From positions 2,728,001-2,792,000 of the forward strand of contig NZ_CP015079.1 in NCBI RefSeq assembly GCF_001653335.1: a DNA stretch of 64,000 nucleotides, written 5' to 3'. Within the stretch, counting starts at the first letter, position 1. Every line of letters starts with the position of its first letter. The notes beneath the pieces were generated by a model. The model was not told the DNA's origin. It saw only the letters and a list, made by a program, of their open reading frames with translations, and did not search any database. Made by a program: the position numbers and the translations under genes. This document shows positions 17,487-25,428 of this stretch, piece by piece. Origin of the DNA: Nocardioides dokdonensis FR1436. GTDB taxonomy: Bacteria > Actinomycetota > Actinomycetes > Propionibacteriales > Nocardioidaceae.

Positions 17487-18494
17487 ATGGAGATCCGCAA
17501 CCTAGGAACGAGCGGCCTGAAGGTCTCGGCCATCTCGTACGGCAACTGGCTCACCCACGGCTCGCAGGTCGAGGAGGACGCCGCGACCGCGTGCGTGCGG
17601 CGCGCCCTCGAGGAGGGGATCACGACCTTCGACACCGCCGACGTCTACGCCAACACCGCGGCCGAGACGGTGCTCGGCAAGGCGTTGGCGGGGGAGCGGC
17701 GCGAGGGCCTCGAGATCTTCACCAAGGTCTACTTCCCGACCGGCCCGGGTGCGCACAACGACCACGGGCTGTCACGCAAGCACATCATGGAGTCCATCGA
17801 CGCCTCGCTGCGTCGGCTGCAGACCGACCACGTGGACCTCTACCAGGCCCACCGCTACGACCACGAGACGCCGCTCGAGGAGACGATGGCGGCCTTCGCG
17901 GACGTCGTGAAGGCCGGCAAGGCGCACTACATCGGCGTCTCGGAGTGGCGCGCGGAGGAGATCCGGGCCGCGCACGCCCTGGCCCGCGAGATGCACGTGC
18001 CGCTGGTCTCCAACCAGCCGCAGTACAACCTGCTGTGGCGCGTGATCGAGACCGAGGTCGTGCCGGCGTGCGAGGAGCTCGGCATCGGCCAGGTGGTGTG
18101 GTCGCCGATCGCGCAGGGTGTGCTCACCGGCAAGTACCGCGTCGGCCAGGAGCACCCGAGCGGGTCGCGCGCCCTCGACGAGAAGGGCGGCGACAAGATG
18201 ATCAGCCGCTGGCTCCAGGACGACGTGCTCCGGCGCGTCGAGCAGATGGCCCCGCTCGCCGACCAGGCGGGGCTCACGATGGCCCAGCTCGCGGTCGCCT
18301 GGGTGCTGCAGAACCCGAACGTCTCCTCGGCGATCATCGGCGCCAGCCGGCCCGAGCAGGTCAGCGACAACGTCAAGGCCGCCGGCGTACGGCTCGACGA
18401 CGACCTGATGGCGGCCATCGACCAGGTGGTCGACCCGGTCGTGGAGCGCGACGCGGCGAAGACGTCCTCACCGGCGCGGCGCGACTTCGGCTGA
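17487..18494 (+). CDS. Aldo/keto reductase (potassium-channel beta-subunit-like)
   Basis: NADPH-dependent TIM-barrel oxidoreductase of 335 residues. The catalytic tetrad is complete: Asp49 and Tyr54 (DTADVY), Lys80 (IFTKVYF) and His122 (DLYQAHRYD). The cofactor loop near the C terminus (IIGASRPEQV) fits the AKR family subgroup that includes YghZ and Kv-beta-like enzymes. Substrate unknown, probably a small aldehyde. The ATG at 17487 is preferred over upstream GTG/ATG codons because the fold starts MEIRNLGTSGLKV and a TATGGT box ends seven bases before. Its 3' end overlaps the convergent membrane-protein gene by 27 bases. Confidence 0.92.
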   Translation: MEIRNLGTSGLKVSAISYGNWLTHGSQVEEDAATACVRRALEEGITTFDTADVYANTAAETVLGKALAGERREGLEIFTKVYFPTGPGAHNDHGLSRKHIMESIDASLRRLQTDHVDLYQAHRYDHETPLEETMAAFADVVKAGKAHYIGVSEWRAEEIRAAHALAREMHVPLVSNQPQYNLLWRVIETEVVPACEELGIGQVVWSPIAQGVLTGKYRVGQEHPSGSRALDEKGGDKMISRWLQDDVLRRVEQMAPLADQAGLTMAQLAVAWVLQNPNVSSAIIGASRPEQVSDNVKAAGVRLDDDLMAAIDQVVDPVVERDAAKTSSPARRDFG

Positions 18495-19340
18495 GCCCGG
18501 AGCGCCGCTGCGCGCGGGGCGGGTGAGGTCGGCGGAGCGCCCCAGGCGCACCGCCCCCCACGTCGAGACGACCAGCCCGAGCAGCACCACCCACCACCAC
18601 CCCGGCCGCACGGTGTCCCCGAGGAACGCCACACCGACGAGGGCCGGGACGAACGTCTGCCCCACGTTCATGGGCGCGGTCGCCGACGAGACCGAGGCGC
18701 GGTCCATGCCGAGCGAGTAGAGCCAGAAGGCCACCAGGCTGAAGGCCGGCACCGCGAGGGCACAGGTCAGCGTGGTCAGCGGCAGACCGCTCCGGGGCAG
18801 CTCGACGCCGCGCACCGCGACCGCCGAGCCGGCGTAGCCCAGGCCCGCCAGGCACCCCAGCCCGGCGGCGCCCAGGTGGTGCCGGGCGAGGCTGGCGGCC
18901 GCCAGGACGAGCGCCGCGCCGGCCAGGGCCGCGGCGAGCAGGGGGTCGGAGCGGGTGGCGCCCGCCGCACCCGAGCCGGCGGCCAGCAGCACCAGGCCGC
19001 CGACGACGAGCGCGACCGACCCCCAGTGGCTGCGACCCAGCGGTGCCTCGACGTGGCGCTGGGCCAGCGCCGCCACCGGCAGCGCCATCGCGACGGTGGC
19101 CTGCGCGAGGTAGAGCGGCAGCCACCAGATGGCCACCACGTGCAGCAGGAAGCCCAGCAGGTAGGCGACCAGCACGAGCAGCGTCCACGGGTCGCGCACC
19201 GAGCGGCGCACGAACCCCACGAGGTCGGTCGGCGGCGCCGGGTGTCGGCGTACGCCGTGCGCCTGGGCGACCGCGCCGACGCCGAACAGGACCGCGCCGA
19301 GCAGCCCGGCACCCAGCCCGGCGAGCTCGAGCGGGCCCAT
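18468..19340 (-). CDS. DMT-type multispanning membrane protein
   Basis: A 290-residue protein with nine or ten hydrophobic helices. The pattern of short loops and repeated small residues resembles the drug/metabolite transporter or NIPA-like superfamily, seen in actinobacteria as a DMT family transporter. The first helix begins directly at the ATG (ELAGLGAGLLGAVLFGVGAV). No substrate can be assigned. The stop lies inside the end of the convergent reductase gene (27-base antisense overlap). A weak TAGGTC box is six bases before the start. It is ten bases downstream of the DUF3043 gene's coordinates but transcribed the same way, so the two may be neighbours in one unit. Confidence 0.85.
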   Translation of the reverse strand: MGPLELAGLGAGLLGAVLFGVGAVAQAHGVRRHPAPPTDLVGFVRRSVRDPWTLLVLVAYLLGFLLHVVAIWWLPLYLAQATVAMALPVAALAQRHVEAPLGRSHWGSVALVVGGLVLLAAGSGAAGATRSDPLLAAALAGAALVLAAASLARHHLGAAGLGCLAGLGYAGSAVAVRGVELPRSGLPLTTLTCALAVPAFSLVAFWLYSLGMDRASVSSATAPMNVGQTFVPALVGVAFLGDTVRPGWWWVVLLGLVVSTWGAVRLGRSADLTRPARSGAPGSAEVAPRR

Positions 19341-19349
19341 GGCGTCGAC

Positions 19350-19964
19350 CTAGCGGTAGTGCTCGGGCAGGGTCTGCCCGATCTTGACCTGCGTCTTGGG
19401 CAGGCGCATGAAGCGCATCTGCATCGCGCGGGTGATGGCGTAGTAGGTGGTGCCCTTCAGCGACTCGTCGGCGAAGCGGACCGCCAGCTCACGACGCAGG
19501 CGGAAGCGCAGGAGCACCATGTCGAGGACGACGAGCAGCATCGCCAGCAGCAGCACCGAGCTGCCGAAGCTCTGCAGCCCCTCGTTGCCGGAGTAGGTGA
19601 AGACCATGGTGAGCACCAGCAGCGGGATCATCAGCTCGATGAACGAGAAGCGCGCGTCGACGAAGTCGCGGGTGAAGCGGCGCACGGGGCCCTTGTCGCG
19701 GGCCATCAGGTAGCGCTCCTCGCCGGCCTTCATCCCGGCCTTGACCCGTGCGGTCGACTCACCGCGGGTCGAGCGCTGGGCCTGGGCGATCTCGCGACGG
19801 GTGCGCGGCGGCTTGGCCCGGGCCCGGGCCATCGCCTCGGCCTCCTTGCGGGTCGGCGTCGGGCGCCCCTTGCCGCCCGGCGGGGCCTGCTCGGGGCCCA
19901 GGGCGGAGGTGGGCGACGTGGAGGCGTCCGGGACGGACTCGCTCTTGCTGCGACGGAACAACAC
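19350..19964 (-). CDS. DUF3043 membrane protein
   Basis: A 204-residue actinobacterial protein of the DUF3043 type. The N-terminal third is hydrophilic and basic, with the characteristic GKGRPTPTRKEAEAMARAR stretch. Two closely spaced hydrophobic helices (about 110-128 and 135-155) follow, with a basic loop (LRFRLRREL), then a soluble C terminus. Function is unknown; the Arg/Lys-rich N terminus would face the cytoplasm. The start at 19964 is an ATG with Leu-Phe-Arg-Arg immediately after. It is divergent from the pspA operon with 155 bases between the starts. Confidence 0.88.
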   Translation of the reverse strand: MLFRRSKSESVPDASTSPTSALGPEQAPPGGKGRPTPTRKEAEAMARARAKPPRTRREIAQAQRSTRGESTARVKAGMKAGEERYLMARDKGPVRRFTRDFVDARFSFIELMIPLLVLTMVFTYSGNEGLQSFGSSVLLLAMLLVVLDMVLLRFRLRRELAVRFADESLKGTTYYAITRAMQMRFMRLPKTQVKIGQTLPEHYR

Positions 19965-20053
19965 TGGGCCTTCGGCTGGGGCCGCCGGTGCGGCGGCTGG
20001 GGATGGGACGCTCGGGCGTCCAGCCTACTGGCGCTGCGCGCACCCCCTCGCGG

Positions 20054-20078
20054 CACCTTGCTCCGGAGCCGTAAGGTG
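20054..20078 (+). promoter_or_regulatory. Nested palindrome and -10-like box upstream of pspA
   Basis: CACCTT (20054-20059) and AAGGTG (20073-20078) flank the internal palindrome GCTCCGGAGC. The right arm contains TAAGGT, a possible -10. This could be an operator over the pspA promoter; only symmetry and position support it. Confidence 0.4.
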
Positions 20079-20119
20079 AGGTGACGCACGCGACCGACGG
20101 GAAGAGGGACCGCACCACC

Positions 20120-20902
20120 ATGAGCCTCTGGAAGCGCATGACCTTGATCTTCCGGTCGAAGGCCAACACGGCCCTCGACCGTGCCGAGGACCCCCGCGAG
20201 ACCCTCGACTACAGCTACCAGCGCCAGCTGGACCTGCTCTCGAAGGTACGCCGTGGCGTCGCCGACGTGGCCACCTCGCGCAAGCGGGTCGAGCTGCAGG
20301 TCAACCAGCTGCAGCAGCAGTCCGACAAGCTGCAGACGCAGGCCGAGAAGGCCCTCTCGGTGGACCGCGAGGACCTCGCCCGCGAGGCGCTGACGCGCAA
20401 GTCCGCGCTGACGCAGCAGATCGAGGACCTCCGCGCCCAGCACGCGCAGCTGCAGGGCGAGGAGGAGAAGCTCACCCTGGCCCAGCAGCGCCTGCAGGCC
20501 AAGGTCGAGTCCTTCCGCAGCCGCAAGGAGACCATCAAGGCGACCTACACCGCCGCCGAGGCCCAGACCCGCATCGGCGAGGCCATGTCCGGCATCGGCG
20601 AGGAGATGGGCGACGTGGGCCTGGCCATCCAGCGTGCCGAGGACAAGACCGCGAACATGCAGGCCCGGGCCGGGGCCATCGACGAGCTGATCTCCTCGGG
20701 CGCGCTCGACGACGCCAGCTCGATCAACCGCGGCGACGACATCTCCCGCGAGCTCGACGCGATGAGCAGCCACTCCGACGTGGAGGCCGAGCTGGCCAGG
20801 TTGAAGGGCGCCAAGAAGCCCGAGGCCCTCGAGGGCGGCTCCGACATCCTCGAACCGAGTGCCGAGAAGGAGACCGCGGAGCGTCCGGAGGAGCGGTCAT
20901 GA
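20120..20902 (+). CDS. pspA: PspA/IM30 (ESCRT-III-like) membrane stress protein
   Basis: Peripheral membrane protein that forms rods or rings on damaged cytoplasmic membrane. It has 260 residues, mostly long helices with heptad-like Leu and many Gln/Glu/Lys (about 25-190), the PspA_IM30 coiled coil. The N terminus (SLWKRMTLIFRSKAN) is an amphipathic membrane-binding helix, and EDPRETLDYSYQRQL is the conserved motif after it. The acidic tail is less conserved. The ATG at 20120 is preceded by GAGGGA. It heads the four-gene run pspA-pspAA-htpX-pspAB; its stop overlaps the pspAA start (ATGA). Confidence 0.95.
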   Translation: MSLWKRMTLIFRSKANTALDRAEDPRETLDYSYQRQLDLLSKVRRGVADVATSRKRVELQVNQLQQQSDKLQTQAEKALSVDREDLAREALTRKSALTQQIEDLRAQHAQLQGEEEKLTLAQQRLQAKVESFRSRKETIKATYTAAEAQTRIGEAMSGIGEEMGDVGLAIQRAEDKTANMQARAGAIDELISSGALDDASSINRGDDISRELDAMSSHSDVEAELARLKGAKKPEALEGGSDILEPSAEKETAERPEERS

Positions 20903-21177
20903 TCGTCCGCATCCTCGGCGAGGGCCAGGTCGACGTACCGGACGAGGCGCTGGAGCGTCTCAACGAGCTCGACGCCACGGTCGAGCAGGCCGTCGAGGCC
21001 GGCGATGAGGTGGCCTTCAAGGCCGCCCTCGACGCCCTGCTCGACGCAGTGCGCCGCGAGGCCACGCCGCACGACGTCGACAGCCTCGACGAGTCCGACC
21101 TGATCCTGCCGCCCGCCGACGCCACGATGGCCGAGGTCGCGCAGATGCTCTCCGGCGACGGGCTCATCCCCGGCTGA
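20899..21177 (+). CDS. pspAA: PspA-associated protein PspAA
   Basis: A 92-residue acidic protein that begins MIVRILGEGQ and has the compact pattern of the PspAA family, found only next to actinobacterial and archaeal pspA genes. It is predicted to be cytoplasmic and to act with PspA; the biochemical role is unknown. It is translationally coupled to pspA by the ATGA overlap. No cysteines, no membrane helix. The run ends about 50 bases before htpX. Confidence 0.88.
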   Translation: MIVRILGEGQVDVPDEALERLNELDATVEQAVEAGDEVAFKAALDALLDAVRREATPHDVDSLDESDLILPPADATMAEVAQMLSGDGLIPG

Positions 21178-21227
21178 TCCTGCGCTGGTCGTGGGACCCG
21201 CTTGGACCCTCTGGGAAGAATAGAGTC

Positions 21228-22163
21228 ATGGCACGCACCCGTTTCGTCGGCGATCGTGGGCTCACCGCCCGGATGACGCTGGTCATGTTCCTGCTCGGGG
21301 GACTCTTCGTCGTGCTCATCGGCGGGCTGATGGCCGCGGCCGCCGGCTCGGGGTACAGCACCTTCGTCCCGTTCATCGGGCTGGCCGGCATCGGCATGGC
21401 CGTCTACCAGTGGTGGCGCAGCGACACCGTGGCGATGAAGGCGATGCGCGCCCGGGAGGTGAGCCCCGAGCAGGCCCCCGAGCTGCACGGCATGATCGAC
21501 CGGCTCTGCGCCATGGCCGACATGCCGAAGCCCCGGGTGGGGATCTCCGACTCGCGCATCCCCAACGCCTTCGCCACCGGACGCTCCCCGGAGCGTTCCG
21601 TGGTCGTGGTGACCACCGGCATCATGCAGACGCTGAACGCCGAGGAGCTCGAGGGTGTGCTCGCCCACGAGCTGTCCCACGTGGCGCACCGCGACGTCCT
21701 GGTGATGACCGTGGCGTCGTCCGCCGGCATCGTGGCCGGGATGCTCACCTCGGGCGCTCGCTACGGCATGTTGTTCGGCGGCGGCCGGAGCCGCAGCAGC
21801 AACAACAACAACGGGCTGCCGGTCTGGCTCCTGGTGCTGCTGGTGAGCGTGGTCGTCTACGCCGTCAGCTTCGTGCTGCTCAAGGTGCTCTCGCGCTACC
21901 GCGAGCTCGCCGCCGACCGGGCCGGTGCCTACCTGACGATGAAGCCGCAGGCGCTGGCCTCCGCGCTGCAGAAGATCACCGGCGAGATGGACGCCGTCCC
22001 CGACAAGGACCTGCGTGCGAGCTCGGCGATGAACGCCTTCTTCATCGCCCCGGCGATCAAGGGCGTGTCGATGCGCAGCCTGACCTCCACCCACCCCAGC
22101 CTCGAGCAGCGCCTCGAGCAGCTGGCCAAGATCCAGGCCGAGCTCGGCCGCCCGACGGGCTGA
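21228..22163 (+). CDS. htpX: Membrane zinc metalloprotease HtpX
   Basis: M48B protease that degrades misfolded membrane proteins; 311 residues. Two N-terminal helices (about 15-38 and 45-60) precede the zinc motif HELSH (His147, Glu148, His151), and the third ligand is Glu226 in YRELAADRAG. Another pair of helices (about 162-178 and 198-220) frames an Asn/Ser/Gly-rich loop. Gene context with pspA, pspAA and pspAB strongly supports an envelope-stress role. The ATG at 21228 lies directly after AGAATAGAGTC, with no clear SD, so the start signal is unusual. Confidence 0.95.
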   Translation: MARTRFVGDRGLTARMTLVMFLLGGLFVVLIGGLMAAAAGSGYSTFVPFIGLAGIGMAVYQWWRSDTVAMKAMRAREVSPEQAPELHGMIDRLCAMADMPKPRVGISDSRIPNAFATGRSPERSVVVVTTGIMQTLNAEELEGVLAHELSHVAHRDVLVMTVASSAGIVAGMLTSGARYGMLFGGGRSRSSNNNNGLPVWLLVLLVSVVVYAVSFVLLKVLSRYRELAADRAGAYLTMKPQALASALQKITGEMDAVPDKDLRASSAMNAFFIAPAIKGVSMRSLTSTHPSLEQRLEQLAKIQAELGRPTG

Positions 22164-22174
22164 GCGCGAGCGAC

Positions 22175-22753
22175 ATGGGATTCCTCGACTCGATCCTCGG
22201 CCGCAGCCGGCCCAAGCAGGCCGACCTCGATGCGCTGTTCATGGTGCCGAGCGCGGCGATCACGCTCGAGGCCTCGTTGGGTCTGCGACCCACCGGGCAG
22301 GGCGCGGTCTGCTACCGCGCCGCCGGAGGGGCCGCGTTCGCACAGGCCGAGAGCGACATCCTCAGCCTGCTGCGCGACGCCCCGGACGCGCCCGGCGTCA
22401 CCACGTCGCACGACGAGTTCGGCTACACCTGGCTGGTGGTGGACGACGACCCCGACGACGTGGCCGGGCTGTGCACCGACCTGCACGGGGTGAACACGAC
22501 CCTGGAGGCACAGGGGTTCGGGCCGGGGCTGCTGTGCTCGCTGGTGCCGTTCGTGGACCCCGCCGGGCGCCGGGTCGGGCTGGTCTACCTCTACAAGCAG
22601 GGCACGTTCTACCCCTTCGCGCCCCAGCCCGGAGGTGGCCGCCAGCGCGACACCCTCCTGGAGATCAACCTGCGCGAGACCCTCACCGGCGAGCTGCCGG
22701 TCGAGCAGGAGACCTCGCGCTGGCTCGCGATCTGGGGTGCGCCGGGCCTGTGA
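22175..22753 (+). CDS. pspAB: PspA-associated protein PspAB
   Basis: A 192-residue protein beginning MGFLDSILGRSRPKQADLD, the typical opening of the PspAB family (often called htpX-linked). It has no membrane segment and no catalytic motif that I can name. The middle has a strand-rich region with DEFGYTWLVVDDD; the end reads ETSRWLAIWG. It starts 11 bases after the htpX stop, so it is in the same operon. Function is inferred only from association with PspA and HtpX. Confidence 0.87.
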   Translation: MGFLDSILGRSRPKQADLDALFMVPSAAITLEASLGLRPTGQGAVCYRAAGGAAFAQAESDILSLLRDAPDAPGVTTSHDEFGYTWLVVDDDPDDVAGLCTDLHGVNTTLEAQGFGPGLLCSLVPFVDPAGRRVGLVYLYKQGTFYPFAPQPGGGRQRDTLLEINLRETLTGELPVEQETSRWLAIWGAPGL

Positions 22754-22861
22754 CCCGGCAGGCTCGCCGTTCGGCTGCAGCAGCCACGGCGGCCTCCCTA
22801 CACTGACCACGCCGCGACGCGCCCGATCCCGAGCGCGCCGGGGACCCCCCGAGGAGAACCT

Positions 22862-24124
22862 GTGACCAGCCAGCGCACCGACCCCGTCGTCGGCCTCCCC
22901 GAGGACGGGACCGGTGATCCGGGCACGGACCGGGCCCGGGTCGTCGAGATCGACCGCTACCAGGTGCTGCTCGACCCGCCGCGCAGCGACCTGGTCGCGC
23001 TGGTCGACATCGCCGCCCAGGTGGCCGAGGTCCCGCTGGCCACGATCAACCTGATCACCGACGTCGCCCAGCACCAGATCGCCACGAAGGGCTTCGACCC
23101 CTCGGTGTGTGCGCGGGCCGACTCCATGTGCAACGTCGTGCTCCACGACGGCGCGCCGGTCGTGGTGCCCGACGCCTCGCGGGACCCCCGGTTCGCCGAC
23201 AACCCCTTCGTGACCGGTGAGATCGGCCAGGTGCGCTTCTACGCGAGCCACCAGCTCGTCACCCCCCACGGCGTCACCATCGGGACGCTGTGCGTCTTCG
23301 ACACCGAGGCCCGCGAGATCAGCGACGACCAGGAGCGTGCCCTCGTCGAGCTGGCCGAGCGGGTCGTGGACCTCCTCGAGCTGGAGCTGCGCACCCGCGA
23401 GCTCGCGGTCACGGTCACCGAGCTCGAGCGGGCCCGCGACGAGCTCCAGCGCTCGAACAGCCAGCTCGCCGCCTTCGCCGGCCAGGTCAGCCACGACCTG
23501 CGCAACCCGCTGACGACGGTGCGGATGGCGCTCTCGATCCTCGCGGAGGACCCGGAGACGCTGCACACGGATCCCGAGGCCGGGTCCTTCTTGATCTCGC
23601 GGGCCGAGAAGGGCGCCGGGCGGATGCAGGCCCTCATCGACGACCTGCTGGCCTACGCGCGCATCGGTGGTCGGATGGCGAGCAAGCAGGTCGACCTCGC
23701 CGCCGTCGCGGCCGACGTGCGCGACGACCTGGCGGAGGCCCTCGGCGGCGCGACGCTCGACATCGGGATCCTGCCCGTCGTCACCGGCGACCCGGTCCAG
23801 CTGCGCGCGGTCCTGCAGAACCTGGTCGCCAACGCCGCCAAGTTCGTCCCCGCCGGGCAGCCTGCCCGGATCCGAGTCGGGGCGTCCCGGGTGCGGACCG
23901 GGTGGCGCGTCGAGGTGGTCGACCAGGGCCTGGGCATCGCCCCCGAGGACCGCGAGCGGGTCTTCGAGCCGCTCGCCCGCGCCCACGACGACGTACCCGG
24001 CACCGGCATCGGGCTGGCCACCGTGCGCCGCATCATCGACGCCCACGCCGGCTCGATCGGCATCGAGGAGACCCCCGGCGGCGGCACCACCGTCTGGTTC
24101 GTGCTGCCCGCCGACACCCCCTGA
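22862..24124 (+). CDS. GAF-domain sensor histidine kinase
   Basis: A soluble 420-residue kinase. A GAF domain (about 35-175) is followed by a coiled linker, then a HisKA domain with the phosphorylated His211 in QVSHDLRNPL, and an HATPase domain with the N box (LVANAAKF), G1 (VVDQGLGIAP) and G2 (GTGIGLA) motifs. No transmembrane helix is seen, so it senses a cytoplasmic signal, possibly a ligand or redox state in the GAF domain. No response regulator is next to it (orphan). GAGGAGAA is well placed before the GTG at 22862. The 3' end abuts the repeat cluster. Confidence 0.92.
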   Translation: MTSQRTDPVVGLPEDGTGDPGTDRARVVEIDRYQVLLDPPRSDLVALVDIAAQVAEVPLATINLITDVAQHQIATKGFDPSVCARADSMCNVVLHDGAPVVVPDASRDPRFADNPFVTGEIGQVRFYASHQLVTPHGVTIGTLCVFDTEAREISDDQERALVELAERVVDLLELELRTRELAVTVTELERARDELQRSNSQLAAFAGQVSHDLRNPLTTVRMALSILAEDPETLHTDPEAGSFLISRAEKGAGRMQALIDDLLAYARIGGRMASKQVDLAAVAADVRDDLAEALGGATLDIGILPVVTGDPVQLRAVLQNLVANAAKFVPAGQPARIRVGASRVRTGWRVEVVDQGLGIAPEDRERVFEPLARAHDDVPGTGIGLATVRRIIDAHAGSIGIEETPGGGTTVWFVLPADTP

Positions 24125-24127
24125 GCA

Positions 24128-24217
24128 CGAGCGGTCACTTTTGCACCATCGACCAGTCACTTATGCCCGGTGGTAGGTGCAGAAGTGACCGCTCGGTGGT
24201 GCAGAAGTGACTGCTCG
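24128..24217. repeat. Cluster of four related 16-20 base repeats in inverted and direct order
   Basis: Copies with core GCAGAAGTGACCGCTC lie at 24176-24195 and, with one change, at 24198-24217 (direct pair). The reverse complement lies at 24128-24147, 19 of 20 bases matching, and a shorter degenerate copy at about 24153-24168. The cluster fills the space between two convergent genes (stops at 24124 and 24222). The outer copies can pair into a long hairpin of 19-20 bp. It may be a terminator pair or a small interspersed repeat; the tandem copies are more than a terminator needs. Confidence 0.75.
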
Positions 24218-24221
24218 TCCG

Positions 24222-25406
24222 TCAGTCCTTGGCGGTCTTGCCGGGGAGGGCGAGCATCCGCTCGAGCGCGACCAGCGCCTGCTCGGTAGTCGTGGGGTCC
24301 ACGTCGATGCGGTTCACCACGGTCCCGGCCACCAGCGACTCCAGCGCCCACACCAGGTGGGGCAGGTCGATGCGGTTCATCGTGGAGCAGTAGCAGACCG
24401 TCCGGTCGAGGAAGGCGATCTTCTTGTCCGGGTGCTGGTCGGCGAGGCGCTTGACCAGGTTGAGCTCGGTCCCGATGGCCCACGAGGAGCCGGCGGGGGC
24501 GGCCTCGATGGTCTGGATGATGAACTCGGTGGAGCCGACCAGGTCGGCCTTGAGCACCACCTCGTGGGTGCACTCGGGGTGCACCAGGATCTGGATCTCG
24601 GGGTCTTTGGCCCGCAGCGCGTCGACGACGTCGGGGGAGAAGCGCCCGTGCACCGAGCAGTGGCCCTTCCACAGGATCATCCGGGCGTCGCGCAGCTGCT
24701 CCGGGGTCAGCCCGCCGCCGGGGCGGTGCGGGTCCCAGACGACGCAGTCCTCGAGCGTGAGGCCCATCTGGAGCACCGCGGTGTTGCGGCCCAGGTGCTG
24801 GTCGGGCATGAAGAGCACCTTGGCACCGCCCTCGGCGTCCGGCTTCTGCGCGTAGGCCCACTCGAGCGCCGTCTGGGCGTTGCTCGAGGTGCACACGACA
24901 CCTCCGTTGCGGCCGCAGAAGGCCTTGATGTCGGCGCTGGAGTTCATGTAGGTGACCGGGACGACGGAGTCCTGGATGCCGGCCTCGGCCATCGCGTCCC
25001 ACGCGGCCTCGACCTGCTGCAGCCGCGCCATGTCGGCCATCGAGCAGCCGGCGGCGAGGTCGGGCAGGACGACCTGCTGGGCGGGGGAGGTGAGGATGTC
25101 GGCCGACTCGGCCATGAAGTGCACGCCGCAGAAGACGATGAACTCGGCGTCCGGTCGGGCCGCGGCCTCGCGGGCGAGCTTGAAGGAGTCGCCGGTGACG
25201 TCGGCGAACTGGATGACCTCGTCGCGCTGGTAGTGGTGGCCCAGCACGAACACCCGCTCGCCGAGGGCCTCCTTGGCGGCCAGCGCACGCGCGACCAGGT
25301 CGGGGTCGGAGGCGGCCGGGAGGTCGCCGGGGCACTCGACCCCACGCTCGGACTGCAGGTCCACGCCGCGGCCCAGGGGCAGGAGCGGGAGGTCGACGGT
25401 CGTCAT
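24222..25406 (-). CDS. nadA: Quinolinate synthase A
   Basis: [4Fe-4S] enzyme that condenses iminoaspartate with dihydroxyacetone phosphate in NAD synthesis; 394 residues, the long form with an N-terminal extension. Hallmarks are FVLGHHYQRDEV, CGVHFMAESA and ITLPDxxAGCSMAD-like sequence. The cluster ligands are expected from Cys121 (AGCSMAD), the Cys of HPEC, and VCYCSTM near the end. TACGAT six bases before the ATG at 25406 and the absence of an SD suggest a leaderless mRNA. nadB and nadC, often next to nadA, are not here. Confidence 0.96.
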   Translation of the reverse strand: MTTVDLPLLPLGRGVDLQSERGVECPGDLPAASDPDLVARALAAKEALGERVFVLGHHYQRDEVIQFADVTGDSFKLAREAAARPDAEFIVFCGVHFMAESADILTSPAQQVVLPDLAAGCSMADMARLQQVEAAWDAMAEAGIQDSVVPVTYMNSSADIKAFCGRNGGVVCTSSNAQTALEWAYAQKPDAEGGAKVLFMPDQHLGRNTAVLQMGLTLEDCVVWDPHRPGGGLTPEQLRDARMILWKGHCSVHGRFSPDVVDALRAKDPEIQILVHPECTHEVVLKADLVGSTEFIIQTIEAAPAGSSWAIGTELNLVKRLADQHPDKKIAFLDRTVCYCSTMNRIDLPHLVWALESLVAGTVVNRIDVDPTTTEQALVALERMLALPGKTAKD

Positions 25407-25412
25407 GACCCC

Positions 25413-25418
25413 ATCGTA
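25413..25418 (-). promoter_or_regulatory. -10 element of leaderless nadA
   Basis: TACGAT on the minus strand ends six bases before the nadA ATG. Confidence 0.5.
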
Positions 25419-25428
25419 GTCGTCGGGA

